From NCBI GenBank assembly GCA_002457715.1, contig NTKN01000005.1, forward strand, positions 1 through 41,125: DNA of 41,125 bases, in the 5' to 3' direction. Source of the stretch: Cryomorphaceae bacterium MED-G14 (GTDB lineage: Bacteria; Bacteroidota; Bacteroidia; Flavobacteriales; Flavobacteriaceae). A program made the position numbers and the translations under genes. A model generated the notes under the pieces. That model was not told the origin of the DNA. It worked only from the letters and a program-made list of their open reading frames with translations, and searched no databases. Below are positions 24,569 through 32,593 of this stretch, piece by piece (the first letter of the stretch is position 1; each line of letters begins with the position of its first letter).

Positions 24569-24962
24569 AATCTACTTGACTAATTTTTTTTGTAATTTCA
24601 TCAGTAAATTTAGTTATGGGATTTTTAATTATCATTTCCATCATTGAAGAGAATTCTCCATTAAATTCTATATTAATTTCTGAATTTTTTTCATCAATTT
24701 TTTTTACTAAAAAACTAAAGTGAAAAATCATTTTTGGGTTTGATGAGAGAAGTTTTATTGATTTTTCATTATCATTTGGTTCAAGCTTTAATTCAATTGA
24801 AGGTAAACCTCCAATTTTAACGCAAAAAATCTGATTATCAATAATTTTAAAATCTTTTATTTCGTCCCCTAGAATTAGTTCATAATTATTTATATCAGAA
24901 ATGTAGTTATAGATTTTATCACAAGTAAAATTTAGATTATTTGTTTTTTTGCTAATTCTCAT
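24558..24962 (-). CDS. SRPBCC-fold protein adjacent to pyrE
   Basis: 134 residues with a START/SRPBCC-type pattern: an N-terminal strand and helix (NLNFTCDKIYNYISDINNYELIL), several alternating strands (FKIIDNQIFCVKIGG; MIFHFSFLVKKID; SEINIEFNGEFSSM) and a long C-terminal helix (MEMIIKNPITKFTDEITKKISQ) that would cover the ligand cavity. It regularly follows pyrE in Flavobacteriia; here only one base separates the two. The ligand is unknown, and any link to pyrimidine synthesis rests on gene order alone. Confidence 0.82.
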   Translation of the reverse strand: MRISKKTNNLNFTCDKIYNYISDINNYELILGDEIKDFKIIDNQIFCVKIGGLPSIELKLEPNDNEKSIKLLSSNPKMIFHFSFLVKKIDEKNSEINIEFNGEFSSMMEMIIKNPITKFTDEITKKISQVDFNI

Positions 24963-24963
24963 T

Positions 24964-25605
24964 TTAATAATTCCATTCTTTGGGGTTTTCTCTCCACTTC
25001 TTAAGCATTTCTAAATCATTACCGCTAGCATAGTCAAGATTTACTGCCTCTTCAATAAGATAGTTATATGAACTCAGAGAATAATTTGTAATTTTTTTAT
25101 TATTAAAGTTGTTTATAGCCTCATCAAATCCGTATGTAAATATACTAGTAAGACCAACTAAATCTAAATTATTTGTAATTATTGAATTACAAGCTTTTAG
25201 GCTACTCATTCCAGTACTTATGAGATCTTCAATAACTAAAACTTTTTGTGATTCATAAAAACTTCCCTCAATATCATTTTTTCTGCCATGATCTTTTTTA
25301 CTTGATCTAACATAAATAAATGGTTTATTCAATTGGTTAGCTACTAACATACCAATACCAATTGCACCTGTAGCAACACCAGCAATAACATCAATATTTT
25401 CAAACTCTTTTTTAATTAATTTACATAGCTCATTACAAATATATTTCCTAGTTTCTATATCAGATAAAATTAATCTGTTATCACAATAAATAGGTGATTT
25501 TATTCCTGAAGCCCAAACAAATGGATTTTTTGGATTCAATTTTATTGCATTAATTTGTAATAGTCTTTTTGAAGTTTCTGTTGCTGTTTGATCACATAAA
25601 ATCAC
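24964..25605 (-). CDS. pyrE: Orotate phosphoribosyltransferase
   Basis: 213 residues from a GTG at 25605, the usual size; converts orotate and PRPP to OMP in pyrimidine synthesis. Visible are LQINAIKLNPKNPFVWASGIKSPIYCDNR, VIAGVATGAIGIGMLVA, the flexible loop SSKKDHGRKNDIEG, and the PRPP-binding motif VLVIEDLISTGMSSL. The track's start (25743) would add 46 residues, unlike the family, and would run antisense through the NUDIX N-terminus. From the GTG, the MILCDQTATETSKRLLQ start matches the family's length before the LQINAIKL block. A consensus promoter ends four bases before the GTG, suggesting a leaderless mRNA. Confidence 0.94.
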   Translation of the reverse strand: MILCDQTATETSKRLLQINAIKLNPKNPFVWASGIKSPIYCDNRLILSDIETRKYICNELCKLIKKEFENIDVIAGVATGAIGIGMLVANQLNKPFIYVRSSKKDHGRKNDIEGSFYESQKVLVIEDLISTGMSSLKACNSIITNNLDLVGLTSIFTYGFDEAINNFNNKKITNYSLSSYNYLIEEAVNLDYASGNDLEMLKKWRENPKEWNY

Positions 25606-25609
25606 ATCA

Positions 25610-25643
25610 CAAATGTATAAAGTTTTTGCTAATCGACTTCCAA
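25610..25643 (-). promoter_or_regulatory. Bipartite promoter of pyrE, overlapping the NUDIX start codon
   Basis: The minus-strand TTG (25643-25641), a 23-base spacer and TACATTTG (25617-25610) match the Bacteroidota consensus. The -7 box contains, on the other strand, the ATG of the NUDIX gene (25613-25615) and stops four bases before the pyrE GTG. Confidence 0.6.
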
Positions 25644-26209
25644 TTGTTTTAACATCTAAAGCAAAATATTTAAGTAATGAAAATACTTTTTTGTTGTCTA
25701 GCTTAGAAATTGATGAAATTTTAAAAAAATTAAGAAAACACAAAAAGATTTATCTTTTTTTCCCAAAGAAGAAAGATTTAATCAAAAAGTTTAAATCAAA
25801 AATTAAAACTATTCATGCTTCTGGAGGTATAGTTAAAAATAAAAAAAGTGAAATATTATTCATATTTAGGAGAGGAAAATGGGATTTACCAAAGGGAAAA
25901 TCTGACAAAGGTGAAACAAAAAAACAAACTGCTTTGAGGGAAGTTAAAGAAGAAACTGGAGTTAAAGAATTAGTTATAAATAAATTTTTTAGAACATCAT
26001 TTCATCTTGTAAGAAATAATAAAAAATATTATCTAAAAGAAACTACTTGGTATTTAATGAACTCAAATTATGAAGGAGATTTAACGCCCCAAATAGATGA
26101 AGGAATTAAATCTGTAAAGTGGAAAAATCTCAAACAAGTAAAAAAAATTAAGGAAAAAACTTTTAAAAATATTTCAATTATTTTAGATGATTATTTGAAA
26201 GAATTTTAG
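25613..26209 (+). CDS. NUDIX hydrolase
   Basis: 198 residues. An N-terminal domain (MYKVFANRLPIVLTSKAK onward, about 1-65) typical of the flavobacterial pyrE-linked NUDIX proteins is followed by the catalytic domain. ASGGIVKNKKSEILFIFRRGKWDLPKGK leads into the Nudix box GKSDKGETKKQTALREVKEETGV, with the complete GX5EX7REVXEEXG pattern. Substrate is a nucleoside-diphosphate-linked compound of unknown identity; a diadenosine-polyphosphate or ADP-ribose type is possible. It is divergent from pyrE with only seven bases between start codons. Its last 32 bases overlap the 3' end of coaD, the largest convergent overlap here. Confidence 0.9.
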   Translation: MYKVFANRLPIVLTSKAKYLSNENTFLLSSLEIDEILKKLRKHKKIYLFFPKKKDLIKKFKSKIKTIHASGGIVKNKKSEILFIFRRGKWDLPKGKSDKGETKKQTALREVKEETGVKELVINKFFRTSFHLVRNNKKYYLKETTWYLMNSNYEGDLTPQIDEGIKSVKWKNLKQVKKIKEKTFKNISIILDDYLKEF

Positions 26210-26654
26210 AAATACTATTTGGGACTAGTTTATTGTATTCACCATTATTACTTATAAGTTCTCTTACAATTGAACTACTTATAAATGAGGATTTTGCTGA
26301 CGTTAATAAAAAAATTGTTTCAATTTCTGAAAGCATTCTATTAGTTCTAGCAATTGCTTTTTCAAATTCAAAATCACCATTATTTCTAACACCTCTAACA
26401 ATAAAATTTGCTCCAACCTTTTTACAAAAATCAATAGTTAATCCATCATAACTTTGAACTGAAACTTTAGGGTTATCCTTAACAATACTTTCAATCATAT
26501 CAATTCTTTGATCAATATTAAACATAGTTCTTTTGTCTCCATTAATTCCAATGCCAATTATTATTTCATCGAAAATTAGTTTACTCCTGTTTAAAATATC
26601 CAAATGACCCAATGTAAATGGATCAAATGTCCCTGGAAATATTGCTTTTTTCAT
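26178..26654 (-). CDS. coaD: Phosphopantetheine adenylyltransferase
   Basis: 158 residues; the penultimate CoA synthesis step, forming dephospho-CoA. Motifs are FPGTFDPFTLGHLDI with the (T/H)xGH nucleotidyltransferase site, IGINGDKRTMFNIDQR, YDGLTIDFCKKVGANFIVRGVRNNGDFEFE and the C-terminal SSFISSSIVRELI. Normal length. It lies 15 bases downstream of ddl on the same strand and probably shares its transcript. It overlaps the convergent NUDIX gene by 32 bases. Confidence 0.96.
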   Translation of the reverse strand: MKKAIFPGTFDPFTLGHLDILNRSKLIFDEIIIGIGINGDKRTMFNIDQRIDMIESIVKDNPKVSVQSYDGLTIDFCKKVGANFIVRGVRNNGDFEFEKAIARTNRMLSEIETIFLLTSAKSSFISSSIVRELISNNGEYNKLVPNSISKILSNNHLK

Positions 26655-26669
26655 TCAATCAAATTTAAA

Positions 26670-27644
26670 TTATTTCAAAGTGTTTTGTATTATTTCAGTA
26701 AATAATTCTGTCATATTTAAATTATTCAATCTTAATTGTTTGGGAAATATACTATGTTCAGTCATTCCTGGAATTGTATTTATTTCAAGAAAATAAGGTA
26801 ATTGGTTCTCTACTATAAAATCAATTCTTGAAAATCCAGATAGTTTTAATATTTCATATATCTTTTTTGCTTCTTTTTTTAATTTATTTTCTAAATCTAA
26901 ATTAATATTTGCCGGTGTTACTTCTTTATGTTTACCTTCATATTTAGCTTCATAATCAAAAAAATCATTCTCAGATATTAATTCAGAAACAGCTAATACT
27001 TTTATTTCTTTATCAAAATTTGTTACGCCTATAGAAAATTCTCTGCCATCAATAAATCTTTCTATAATAATTTCATTATCAATTTTAAATATATCAACAA
27101 TGAATTTGTTTAATTCATCTTTATTATAAGCTTTGTAAACTCCATAACTACTTCCAGAATTGTTAGCTTTAACAAACATTGGAAAATTTAGTTTGTTGAT
27201 TATTTTATATAAATCATAACTTTTATCCTTTTCTAGTAAAAAAGATTTTGCAGTATTGATAGAATGGGCACTAACAAAGTCAATACATTTCTTTTTATTG
27301 AATGTTAATTCAGCTGTTTTTGAATTAGGTCCAGTAAATGGAATTTTTAATTCTTCAAAATACTTTTGTAGTATACCATTTTCACCTGGATCACCGTGAA
27401 TAATAATGAATACTGAATCAAAACTTATTACATTTCCATTTACGTTAACAGTAAAGTCATCTTTATTAACATTAAATTCATTATTATACTCATTTATATA
27501 AATCCATTTTTCTTTTGATATTACTATTTTAAAAACATTATACAGTTCATAGTTAATTGTTCTCATGACAAAAGCTCCACTGTTAAGTGAGATATTATGT
27601 TCTAGTGAGTATCCACCCATTATAACTGCAATATTTTTTTTCAC
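26670..27644 (-). CDS. ddl: D-alanine--D-alanine ligase
   Basis: 324 residues, ATP-grasp enzyme making the D-Ala-D-Ala peptidoglycan precursor. Motifs are IAVIMGGYSLEHNISLNSG at the N-terminus, IIHGDPGENGILQKYFEELKIPFTGP, the ATP-grasp segment FPMFVKANNSGSSYGVYK, IIERFIDGREFSIGV and the C-terminal SGFSRIDFIVE...FLEINTIPGMTEHSIFPK metal and substrate site. The start codon is GTG (27644) preceding KKNIAVIMGG, and no ATG fits. First of the ddl-coaD pair, divergent by 62 bases from the PASTA gene. Confidence 0.96.
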   Translation of the reverse strand: MKKNIAVIMGGYSLEHNISLNSGAFVMRTINYELYNVFKIVISKEKWIYINEYNNEFNVNKDDFTVNVNGNVISFDSVFIIIHGDPGENGILQKYFEELKIPFTGPNSKTAELTFNKKKCIDFVSAHSINTAKSFLLEKDKSYDLYKIINKLNFPMFVKANNSGSSYGVYKAYNKDELNKFIVDIFKIDNEIIIERFIDGREFSIGVTNFDKEIKVLAVSELISENDFFDYEAKYEGKHKEVTPANINLDLENKLKKEAKKIYEILKLSGFSRIDFIVENQLPYFLEINTIPGMTEHSIFPKQLRLNNLNMTELFTEIIQNTLK

Positions 27645-27684
27645 GAATATTAAAATTTTAGCAAATTAAAGATACTTATTTATA

Positions 27685-27692
27685 TATATTTG
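27685..27692 (+). promoter_or_regulatory. -7 promoter element for the PASTA-rluD-yaaA operon
   Basis: TATATTTG, an exact TAnnTTTG, ends 14 bases before the PASTA gene ATG. No -33 TTG is evident. Confidence 0.5.
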
Positions 27693-27706
27693 TTTTTCAA
27701 TTTTTT

Positions 27707-28252
27707 ATGAAATTCCTTTACAGTAAAATATTTATAAAGCAAGTTTTTATTGCTGTTATTATATTTTCTTTAGTAGTGTTATTTTCTATTATTTTTTTAT
27801 TTTTTTACACCAAACAAACGAGTAAAATATCAGTACCAAATTTGATTGGACTACAATTATCTGATGTAGAAAAAATTGTGGTAGAAAATAAGTTGAGATA
27901 TGAAGTTATAGATTCATCTTTTTTTAACCCTGATTTCGATAAAAATACAGTGTTGGATCAAATTCCAAAATCTAATAAAAATGTCAAAAAGAACAGAAAA
28001 ATTTATTTAACAATAAATCCAACTAGTTATGGTAATGTTATTCTTCCAAACTTAATTCAGCTCACAAAAAGAAATGCCGAGTCTACACTTTTGGCTTTAG
28101 ATTTAGAATTAGGTAATATTTCTTATGAAGATAATATTGGAAAAGATATGGTTCTAAAAGTTTTGTACTTAGAAAATGAATTAAAGCAAGGAGATATAAT
28201 TCCAAAAAAATCAAAAATTGATTTTGTTTTAGGTAATGGTTTAAATAAGTAG
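27707..28252 (+). CDS. PASTA domain membrane protein
   Basis: 181 residues. A short cytoplasmic start is followed by one transmembrane helix (about 13-35, VFIAVIIFSLVVLFSIIFLFF) and two PASTA repeats facing the periplasm: SVPNLIGLQLSDVEKIVVENKLRYEV and VILPNLIQLTKRNAESTLLALDLELG, with a further partial strand set at the C-terminus. PASTA domains bind muropeptides or beta-lactam-like ligands in kinases and PBPs; here no catalytic domain is attached. Its place between ddl and rluD is the usual flavobacterial arrangement and suggests a cell-wall-related role, but this is inference. Three bases separate it from rluD. Confidence 0.88.
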   Translation: MKFLYSKIFIKQVFIAVIIFSLVVLFSIIFLFFYTKQTSKISVPNLIGLQLSDVEKIVVENKLRYEVIDSSFFNPDFDKNTVLDQIPKSNKNVKKNRKIYLTINPTSYGNVILPNLIQLTKRNAESTLLALDLELGNISYEDNIGKDMVLKVLYLENELKQGDIIPKKSKIDFVLGNGLNK

Positions 28253-28255
28253 TAT

Positions 28256-29266
28256 TTGCAAGAATCTCAATTAAATGACGAACTATATGAGCACTTTTCC
28301 TTCAAAGTAGATAAAGGGCAAGAACCATTGAGGATTGATAAATTTTTAATCAACAGAATTGAAAATGCATCAAGAAATAAAATCCAAATAGCTGCAAAAA
28401 ATGGATTTATTTACGCAAATGATAATCCTGTTAAACAAAACTATAAAGTAAAACCAGGTGATGAAGTAAAAGTAATGTTTACACATCCACCTTATGAAAA
28501 TCTTCTTGAACCAGAAAAGATAGAATTTGAAATTATTTTTGAAGATAAAGATGTCTTAGTTGTCAATAAGCCACCAAATTTAGTGGTTCATCCTGGCCAT
28601 GGAAACTATACTGGAACACTTTTAAATGGTGTTTTATATCACGTTAATGAATTACCTGAAAACAGTAGTGGAAGACCAGGTTTAGTTCATAGAATTGATA
28701 AAGATACAAGCGGGTTATTAGTCGTAGCTAAAACTGAAATTGCTATGAGAAACTTATCAGAACAATTTTTTTTAAAGCAAACTGAAAGAAAATACATAGC
28801 TCTAACATGGGGAAGTTTTACTGAAAATCATGGAACAGTTGATAATTATTTATCAAGAGATAAAAAAAACAGAATGATAATGTCTGTCACTGAGGATGAA
28901 AATTATGGTAAAAGAGCTATAACCCACTACAGAGTATTACAGGACTTTAACTATGTGAGTCTAATAGAATGTCAGTTAGAGACTGGTAGAACACATCAGA
29001 TTAGAGCTCATATGAAATACTTGGGTAATCCTATATTTAATGACGAAAGGTATGGTGGAAATAAAATAATTAAAGGAACAATATTTACTAAGTATAAACA
29101 GTTTGTAGAAAATTGTTTTAAAATACTTCCAAGGCAAGCTCTTCATGCTCAATCACTAGGTTTTAATCATCCTCGAACAAATAAACAAATGAAGTTTGAA
29201 AGTCAGTTGCCTGAAGATATTAGTTTATGTTTAGAAAAGTGGAAAAATTATTCAAAAAATAATTAA
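28256..29266 (+). CDS. RluA-family pseudouridine synthase (RluD-like)
   Basis: 336 residues. An N-terminal S4 RNA-binding domain (LRIDKFLINRIENASRNKIQIAAKNG) is joined to the RluA catalytic domain: VLVVNKPPNLVVHPGHGN, the catalytic HRIDKDTSGLLVVAKT with Asp, then the LETGRTHQIRAHMKYLGNPIFND block. The S4 domain and size favour an RluD-type enzyme acting on 23S rRNA, but the exact target is not provable from sequence. The start codon is TTG (28256), three bases after the PASTA stop; QESQLNDELYEHFSF then matches family N-termini. Eight bases before yaaA. Confidence 0.93.
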   Translation: MQESQLNDELYEHFSFKVDKGQEPLRIDKFLINRIENASRNKIQIAAKNGFIYANDNPVKQNYKVKPGDEVKVMFTHPPYENLLEPEKIEFEIIFEDKDVLVVNKPPNLVVHPGHGNYTGTLLNGVLYHVNELPENSSGRPGLVHRIDKDTSGLLVVAKTEIAMRNLSEQFFLKQTERKYIALTWGSFTENHGTVDNYLSRDKKNRMIMSVTEDENYGKRAITHYRVLQDFNYVSLIECQLETGRTHQIRAHMKYLGNPIFNDERYGGNKIIKGTIFTKYKQFVENCFKILPRQALHAQSLGFNHPRTNKQMKFESQLPEDISLCLEKWKNYSKNN

Positions 29267-29274
29267 TTTTAAGT

Positions 29275-30036
29275 ATGAAAATTTTAATATCACCTGCCAA
29301 GTCTCTAGATTTTAAAAGTGAAATAGAGGCTTTTAGTTGTTCACAACCTAAATTTTTAAAACAAGCAGAAGTTATTAATAGTGTATTAAAAGAAAAATCA
29401 CCTTCTGACTTAAAAAATTTACAAAATATTTCTGAAAAACTTGCGGATTTAAATTGGAGAAGAAATAATGAATTTAATTTAGAACACAACAATAATAATT
29501 CAAGGCCAGCTTTATTTGCTTTTAATGGTGATGTTTATGATGGGATAGATGCAAAATCATTAACTGTAGATAAGGTTAATACACTTCAGAATCAGTTAAG
29601 GATACTTTCTGGTTTGTATGGAATGCTAAAACCCTTAGATCTCATTCAACCATATCGTTTGGAAATGGGTACAAAACTTACGGTGAATGGATCAAAAAAT
29701 CTTTATGATTTTTGGGCAGATTCTATTACTAAAGAACTTTTTGATGAGCTTGAAGAAGATTCTATAATTCTAAACTTGGCAAGTAATGAATATTTTAATG
29801 CTATTAACAAGAAAATTATTGACTGTAATATAATATCTCCTGTTTTTAAAGATTTTAAAAATGGTAAACTAAAAGTAATTTCTATCTATGCAAAAAAAGC
29901 ACGGGGACTAATGGTTAGATATTTAGTTGATAATAATATCACAAAATATGAGGAAATATTGTCATTTAATTCTGCAGGCTACACTTTTAGTGATGAACAT
30001 ACTGAAAATGCCAATAGTCCAGTTTTTATTAGATAA
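29275..30036 (+). CDS. yaaA: Peroxide stress protein YaaA
   Basis: 253 residues of the UPF0246/YaaA family, which lowers free iron and protects from hydrogen peroxide in E. coli and has been proposed to bind DNA. Signatures are MKILISPAKSLDF at the start, PALFAFNGDVYDGIDAKSL, LRILSGLYGMLKPLDLIQPYRLEMGT, NLASNEYFNAI and ISIYAKKARGLMVRYL. Full length. Last gene of the PASTA-rluD-yaaA unit; only two bases separate its stop from that of the convergent trpA. Confidence 0.95.
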   Translation: MKILISPAKSLDFKSEIEAFSCSQPKFLKQAEVINSVLKEKSPSDLKNLQNISEKLADLNWRRNNEFNLEHNNNNSRPALFAFNGDVYDGIDAKSLTVDKVNTLQNQLRILSGLYGMLKPLDLIQPYRLEMGTKLTVNGSKNLYDFWADSITKELFDELEEDSIILNLASNEYFNAINKKIIDCNIISPVFKDFKNGKLKVISIYAKKARGLMVRYLVDNNITKYEEILSFNSAGYTFSDEHTENANSPVFIR

Positions 30037-30038
30037 TT

Positions 30039-30800
30039 TTATCTCAAATCCTCAATAAACTTTTTAGTTGCTTTTATACCACCGCTCTTTAAAGAATTAA
30101 TATAAGCTGATCCTATAATTACTCCATCACTATTTTCAGTTGCAACTCTACATGTTTCTTGATTACTAATTCCAAAGCCAACTAATAATGGGGCTTTCAA
30201 ATTCATTTTATTAATTCTTTTAAAATAATTTACAGTTTCATCTCCAAATATTTCTTGTGCACCAGTAGTACTAAAACTACTTACCATATAAATAAAACCT
30301 TCAGAAATTTCATCAATAAATCGGATTCTTTCCTCAGATGTTTGAGGTGTAATTAAGAACATATTTTGTAAATTATATTTTTTAAAAATACTTTGATACT
30401 GATCATGATAAATATCTACTGGTAAATCAGGAATAATCAATCCATCAATTTGACATTCTTTACATTTTAAACAAAACTCTTCAATTCCAAACTGGATTAT
30501 GGGATTTAAATATCCCATTATTATTACAGGCAATTCAGTAACTGATCTTAGATCTTTCATTTGTTCAAACAAAATATTTGTATTCATACCATTTGATAAT
30601 GCTATCGTTGAACTTTCTTGAATAGTGGGTCCATCAGCTAATGGATCACTAAATGGTAAACCAATTTCAATCATATCAACACCTGAGTTGTCGAGTTCTT
30701 TGATAATAGTCATTGTGTCCTGTAATTTTGGGAAACCTGCCGTAAAGTAAATTGATAAAATATTTTTTTTATTTATAAATGTCTCATTAATTCTATTCAT
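30039..30800 (-). CDS. trpA: Tryptophan synthase alpha subunit
   Basis: 253 residues; cleaves indole-3-glycerol phosphate to indole and glyceraldehyde-3-phosphate in the alpha2beta2 complex. The catalytic pair lies in IEIGLPFSDPLADGPT, with E45 and D56 corresponding to the classic Glu49 and Asp60. Other family blocks are LPVIIMGYLNPI, DGLIIPDLPVD and the phosphate-binding LLVGFGISN and GVIIGSAYI. It is the last gene of the trp operon, three bases after trpB, the only junction of the seven genes without overlap. No terminator hairpin is visible before yaaA. Confidence 0.97.
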   Translation of the reverse strand: MNRINETFINKKNILSIYFTAGFPKLQDTMTIIKELDNSGVDMIEIGLPFSDPLADGPTIQESSTIALSNGMNTNILFEQMKDLRSVTELPVIIMGYLNPIIQFGIEEFCLKCKECQIDGLIIPDLPVDIYHDQYQSIFKKYNLQNMFLITPQTSEERIRFIDEISEGFIYMVSSFSTTGAQEIFGDETVNYFKRINKMNLKAPLLVGFGISNQETCRVATENSDGVIIGSAYINSLKSGGIKATKKFIEDLR

Positions 30801-30803
30801 AAA

Positions 30804-31988
30804 TCACAATTTAAAATATTCAATATATGTATCTAAGTCTTTATCTCCTCTTCCTGAACAGTTAAATACTATTGTATCATTAGGTTTAAATTTTTTCTTG
30901 TCTAAAACTGCAAAAGCGTGTGATGTTTCTATTGCTGGAATTATACCCTCAGTTTGAGATAAAATCAGTCCCCATTTCATAGCATCTTGATCATTAATTG
31001 AAATAAATTCTCCTCTTTTTGACTCAAATAAGTTTGCATGCATTGGACCAATACCTGGGTAGTCTAGACCAGCTGAAATTGAATAGGGTTCTGTTATTTG
31101 TCCATCATTTGATTGCATTAATAAGGTTTTCGAACCATGAATAATACCTGTCTTACCTAAAATGGAGGTAGCTGCACTTTCTCCTGTATCTATTCCCTTA
31201 CCTGCTGCTTCAACACAAATTATTTTAACATCATAATTGTCTAGAAATGGATAAAAAAGTCCAGCTGCATTACTTCCTCCACCAACACAAGCTATAACAT
31301 AATCTGGTGTAGACTTATTTTCAATTTCCTGAAGCTGATTTATAGTTTCTTCACCAATAACAGATTGAAATCTAGCAACCATGTCTGGATATGGATGAGG
31401 TCCTACTACAGATCCAATTATATAGTGAGTATTTACTGGATTATTGATCCAATCCCTGATAGCTTCATTAGTTGCGTCTTTAAGGGTTTTACTGCCAGAG
31501 GTTGCAGGTCTAACTTCAGCACCTAACATTTTCATTCTAGCCACGTTTGGCGCCTGTCTTTTAATATCAACTTCACCCATATATATAATACATTTAATAC
31601 CCATTAATGCACAAACTGTTGCAGTTGCGACACCATGCTGACCAGCTCCAGTTTCTGCAATAATTCTTTTTTTTTCAAGTTTTTTGGCTAGTAAAATTTG
31701 CCCAATAGTATTATTTATTTTGTGTGCTCCAGTATGACATAAATCCTCTCTTTTAAGATATATTTTAGTATTATATTTTTCTGATAATCTTTTTGCAAAG
31801 TACAGTGGAGTAGGTCTTCCAACGTAGTCCTTTAAAAGTTTATTAAATTCATTTTTAAAACTTTTTGAAGAAGAAATTTTTAAATAATTATTTCTTAATT
31901 CTTCAATATTAGGATACAGCATTTCTGGTATAAATGCTCCGCCAAACTCACCATAAAAACCTTTTGAATCTACATTATGTGTTTTCAT
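30804..31988 (-). CDS. trpB: Tryptophan synthase beta subunit
   Basis: 394 residues, PLP enzyme condensing indole with serine. [19 protein letters not shown] carries the PLP-binding Lys (K90). The catalytic Glu lies in [12 protein letters not shown] and the phosphate-binding loop is [10 protein letters not shown]; the C-terminal [12 protein letters not shown] is standard. The TrpB1-type (alpha-partnered) form is indicated by length and by the N-terminal [13 protein letters not shown] block. Four-base overlap with trpF. Confidence 0.98.
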   Translation of the reverse strand: MKTHNVDSKGFYGEFGGAFIPEMLYPNIEELRNNYLKISSSKSFKNEFNKLLKDYVGRPTPLYFAKRLSEKYNTKIYLKREDLCHTGAHKINNTIGQILLAKKLEKKRIIAETGAGQHGVATATVCALMGIKCIIYMGEVDIKRQAPNVARMKMLGAEVRPATSGSKTLKDATNEAIRDWINNPVNTHYIIGSVVGPHPYPDMVARFQSVIGEETINQLQEIENKSTPDYVIACVGGGSNAAGLFYPFLDNYDVKIICVEAAGKGIDTGESAATSILGKTGIIHGSKTLLMQSNDGQITEPYSISAGLDYPGIGPMHANLFESKRGEFISINDQDAMKWGLILSQTEGIIPAIETSHAFAVLDKKKFKPNDTIVFNCSGRGDKDLDTYIEYFKL

Positions 31989-32593
31989 TTTTTTATTGAT
32001 TTTATAAATTTTTTTACTTTATTAATATCTTTTAAACCTGGTTTAATTTCAAATTTAGAATTAAGATCAACACCAATTAAATTTGGTAATTGATTCTTTA
32101 GTTTTTTTATACTACTAATTAATTCTGAATTAATTCCACCACTAAGAATAAAATCTTTTTTATGATTGTAATTCAAAAGTAGGTCCCAGTTAAATTTTTT
32201 TCCTGATCCACCATAATATTCAGTGAAAGTATCAAAAAGAAAGTATTTACAATATTTACTATATTTCTCAATGTCATTTAGATCAAATCTATTATCAATT
32301 CTGAAAGCTTTAATAACATGACATAAATTACTAAGTTCATTACAAAATTCCTCATCTTCATTGCCATGTAATTGCACATATTCAAATTGATATATATTGA
32401 TTAATTCTTTAATAACATCTAACGATTCATCAACAAAAACAGCAACATATTTTTTTTCTGATTTTGGTAGAACAGCAGAACTAAAGAATCTAGATGATTT
32501 TTTATAGAAAATTATTCCCATGAAATCTAAATCAAGTTTCATTAATTGATTTATATTGTCACCATTATTTAAACCACAGACTTTGATAATCAT
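31985..32593 (-). CDS. trpF: Phosphoribosylanthranilate isomerase
   Basis: 202 residues; Amadori rearrangement of PRA to CdRP. Motifs are [13 protein letters not shown] with the catalytic Cys, [63 protein letters not shown] containing the catalytic Asp, and [12 protein letters not shown] separate gene here, not fused to trpC as in enterobacteria. Overlaps its upstream partner trpC and downstream trpB by four bases each. Confidence 0.96.
   Translation of the reverse strand: MIIKVCGLNNGDNINQLMKLDLDFMGIIFYKKSSRFFSSAVLPKSEKKYVAVFVDESLDVIKELINIYQFEYVQLHGNEDEEFCNELSNLCHVIKAFRIDNRFDLNDIEKYSKYCKYFLFDTFTEYYGGSGKKFNWDLLLNYNHKKDFILSGGINSELISSIKKLKNQLPNLIGVDLNSKFEIKPGLKDINKVKKFIKSIKK

Noticed and set aside
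25606-25743. 46-residue N-terminal extension of pyrE in the ORF track
   Set aside because: It exceeds the family length, reads antisense through the conserved NUDIX N-terminus, and the GTG at 25605 gives the exact family start with a promoter four bases before it.
28256-29266. Possibility that rluD is preceded by a frameshifted gene because it lacks ATG
   Set aside because: TTG directly after the PASTA stop gives an N-terminus like other RluD proteins, and frame and length are intact.
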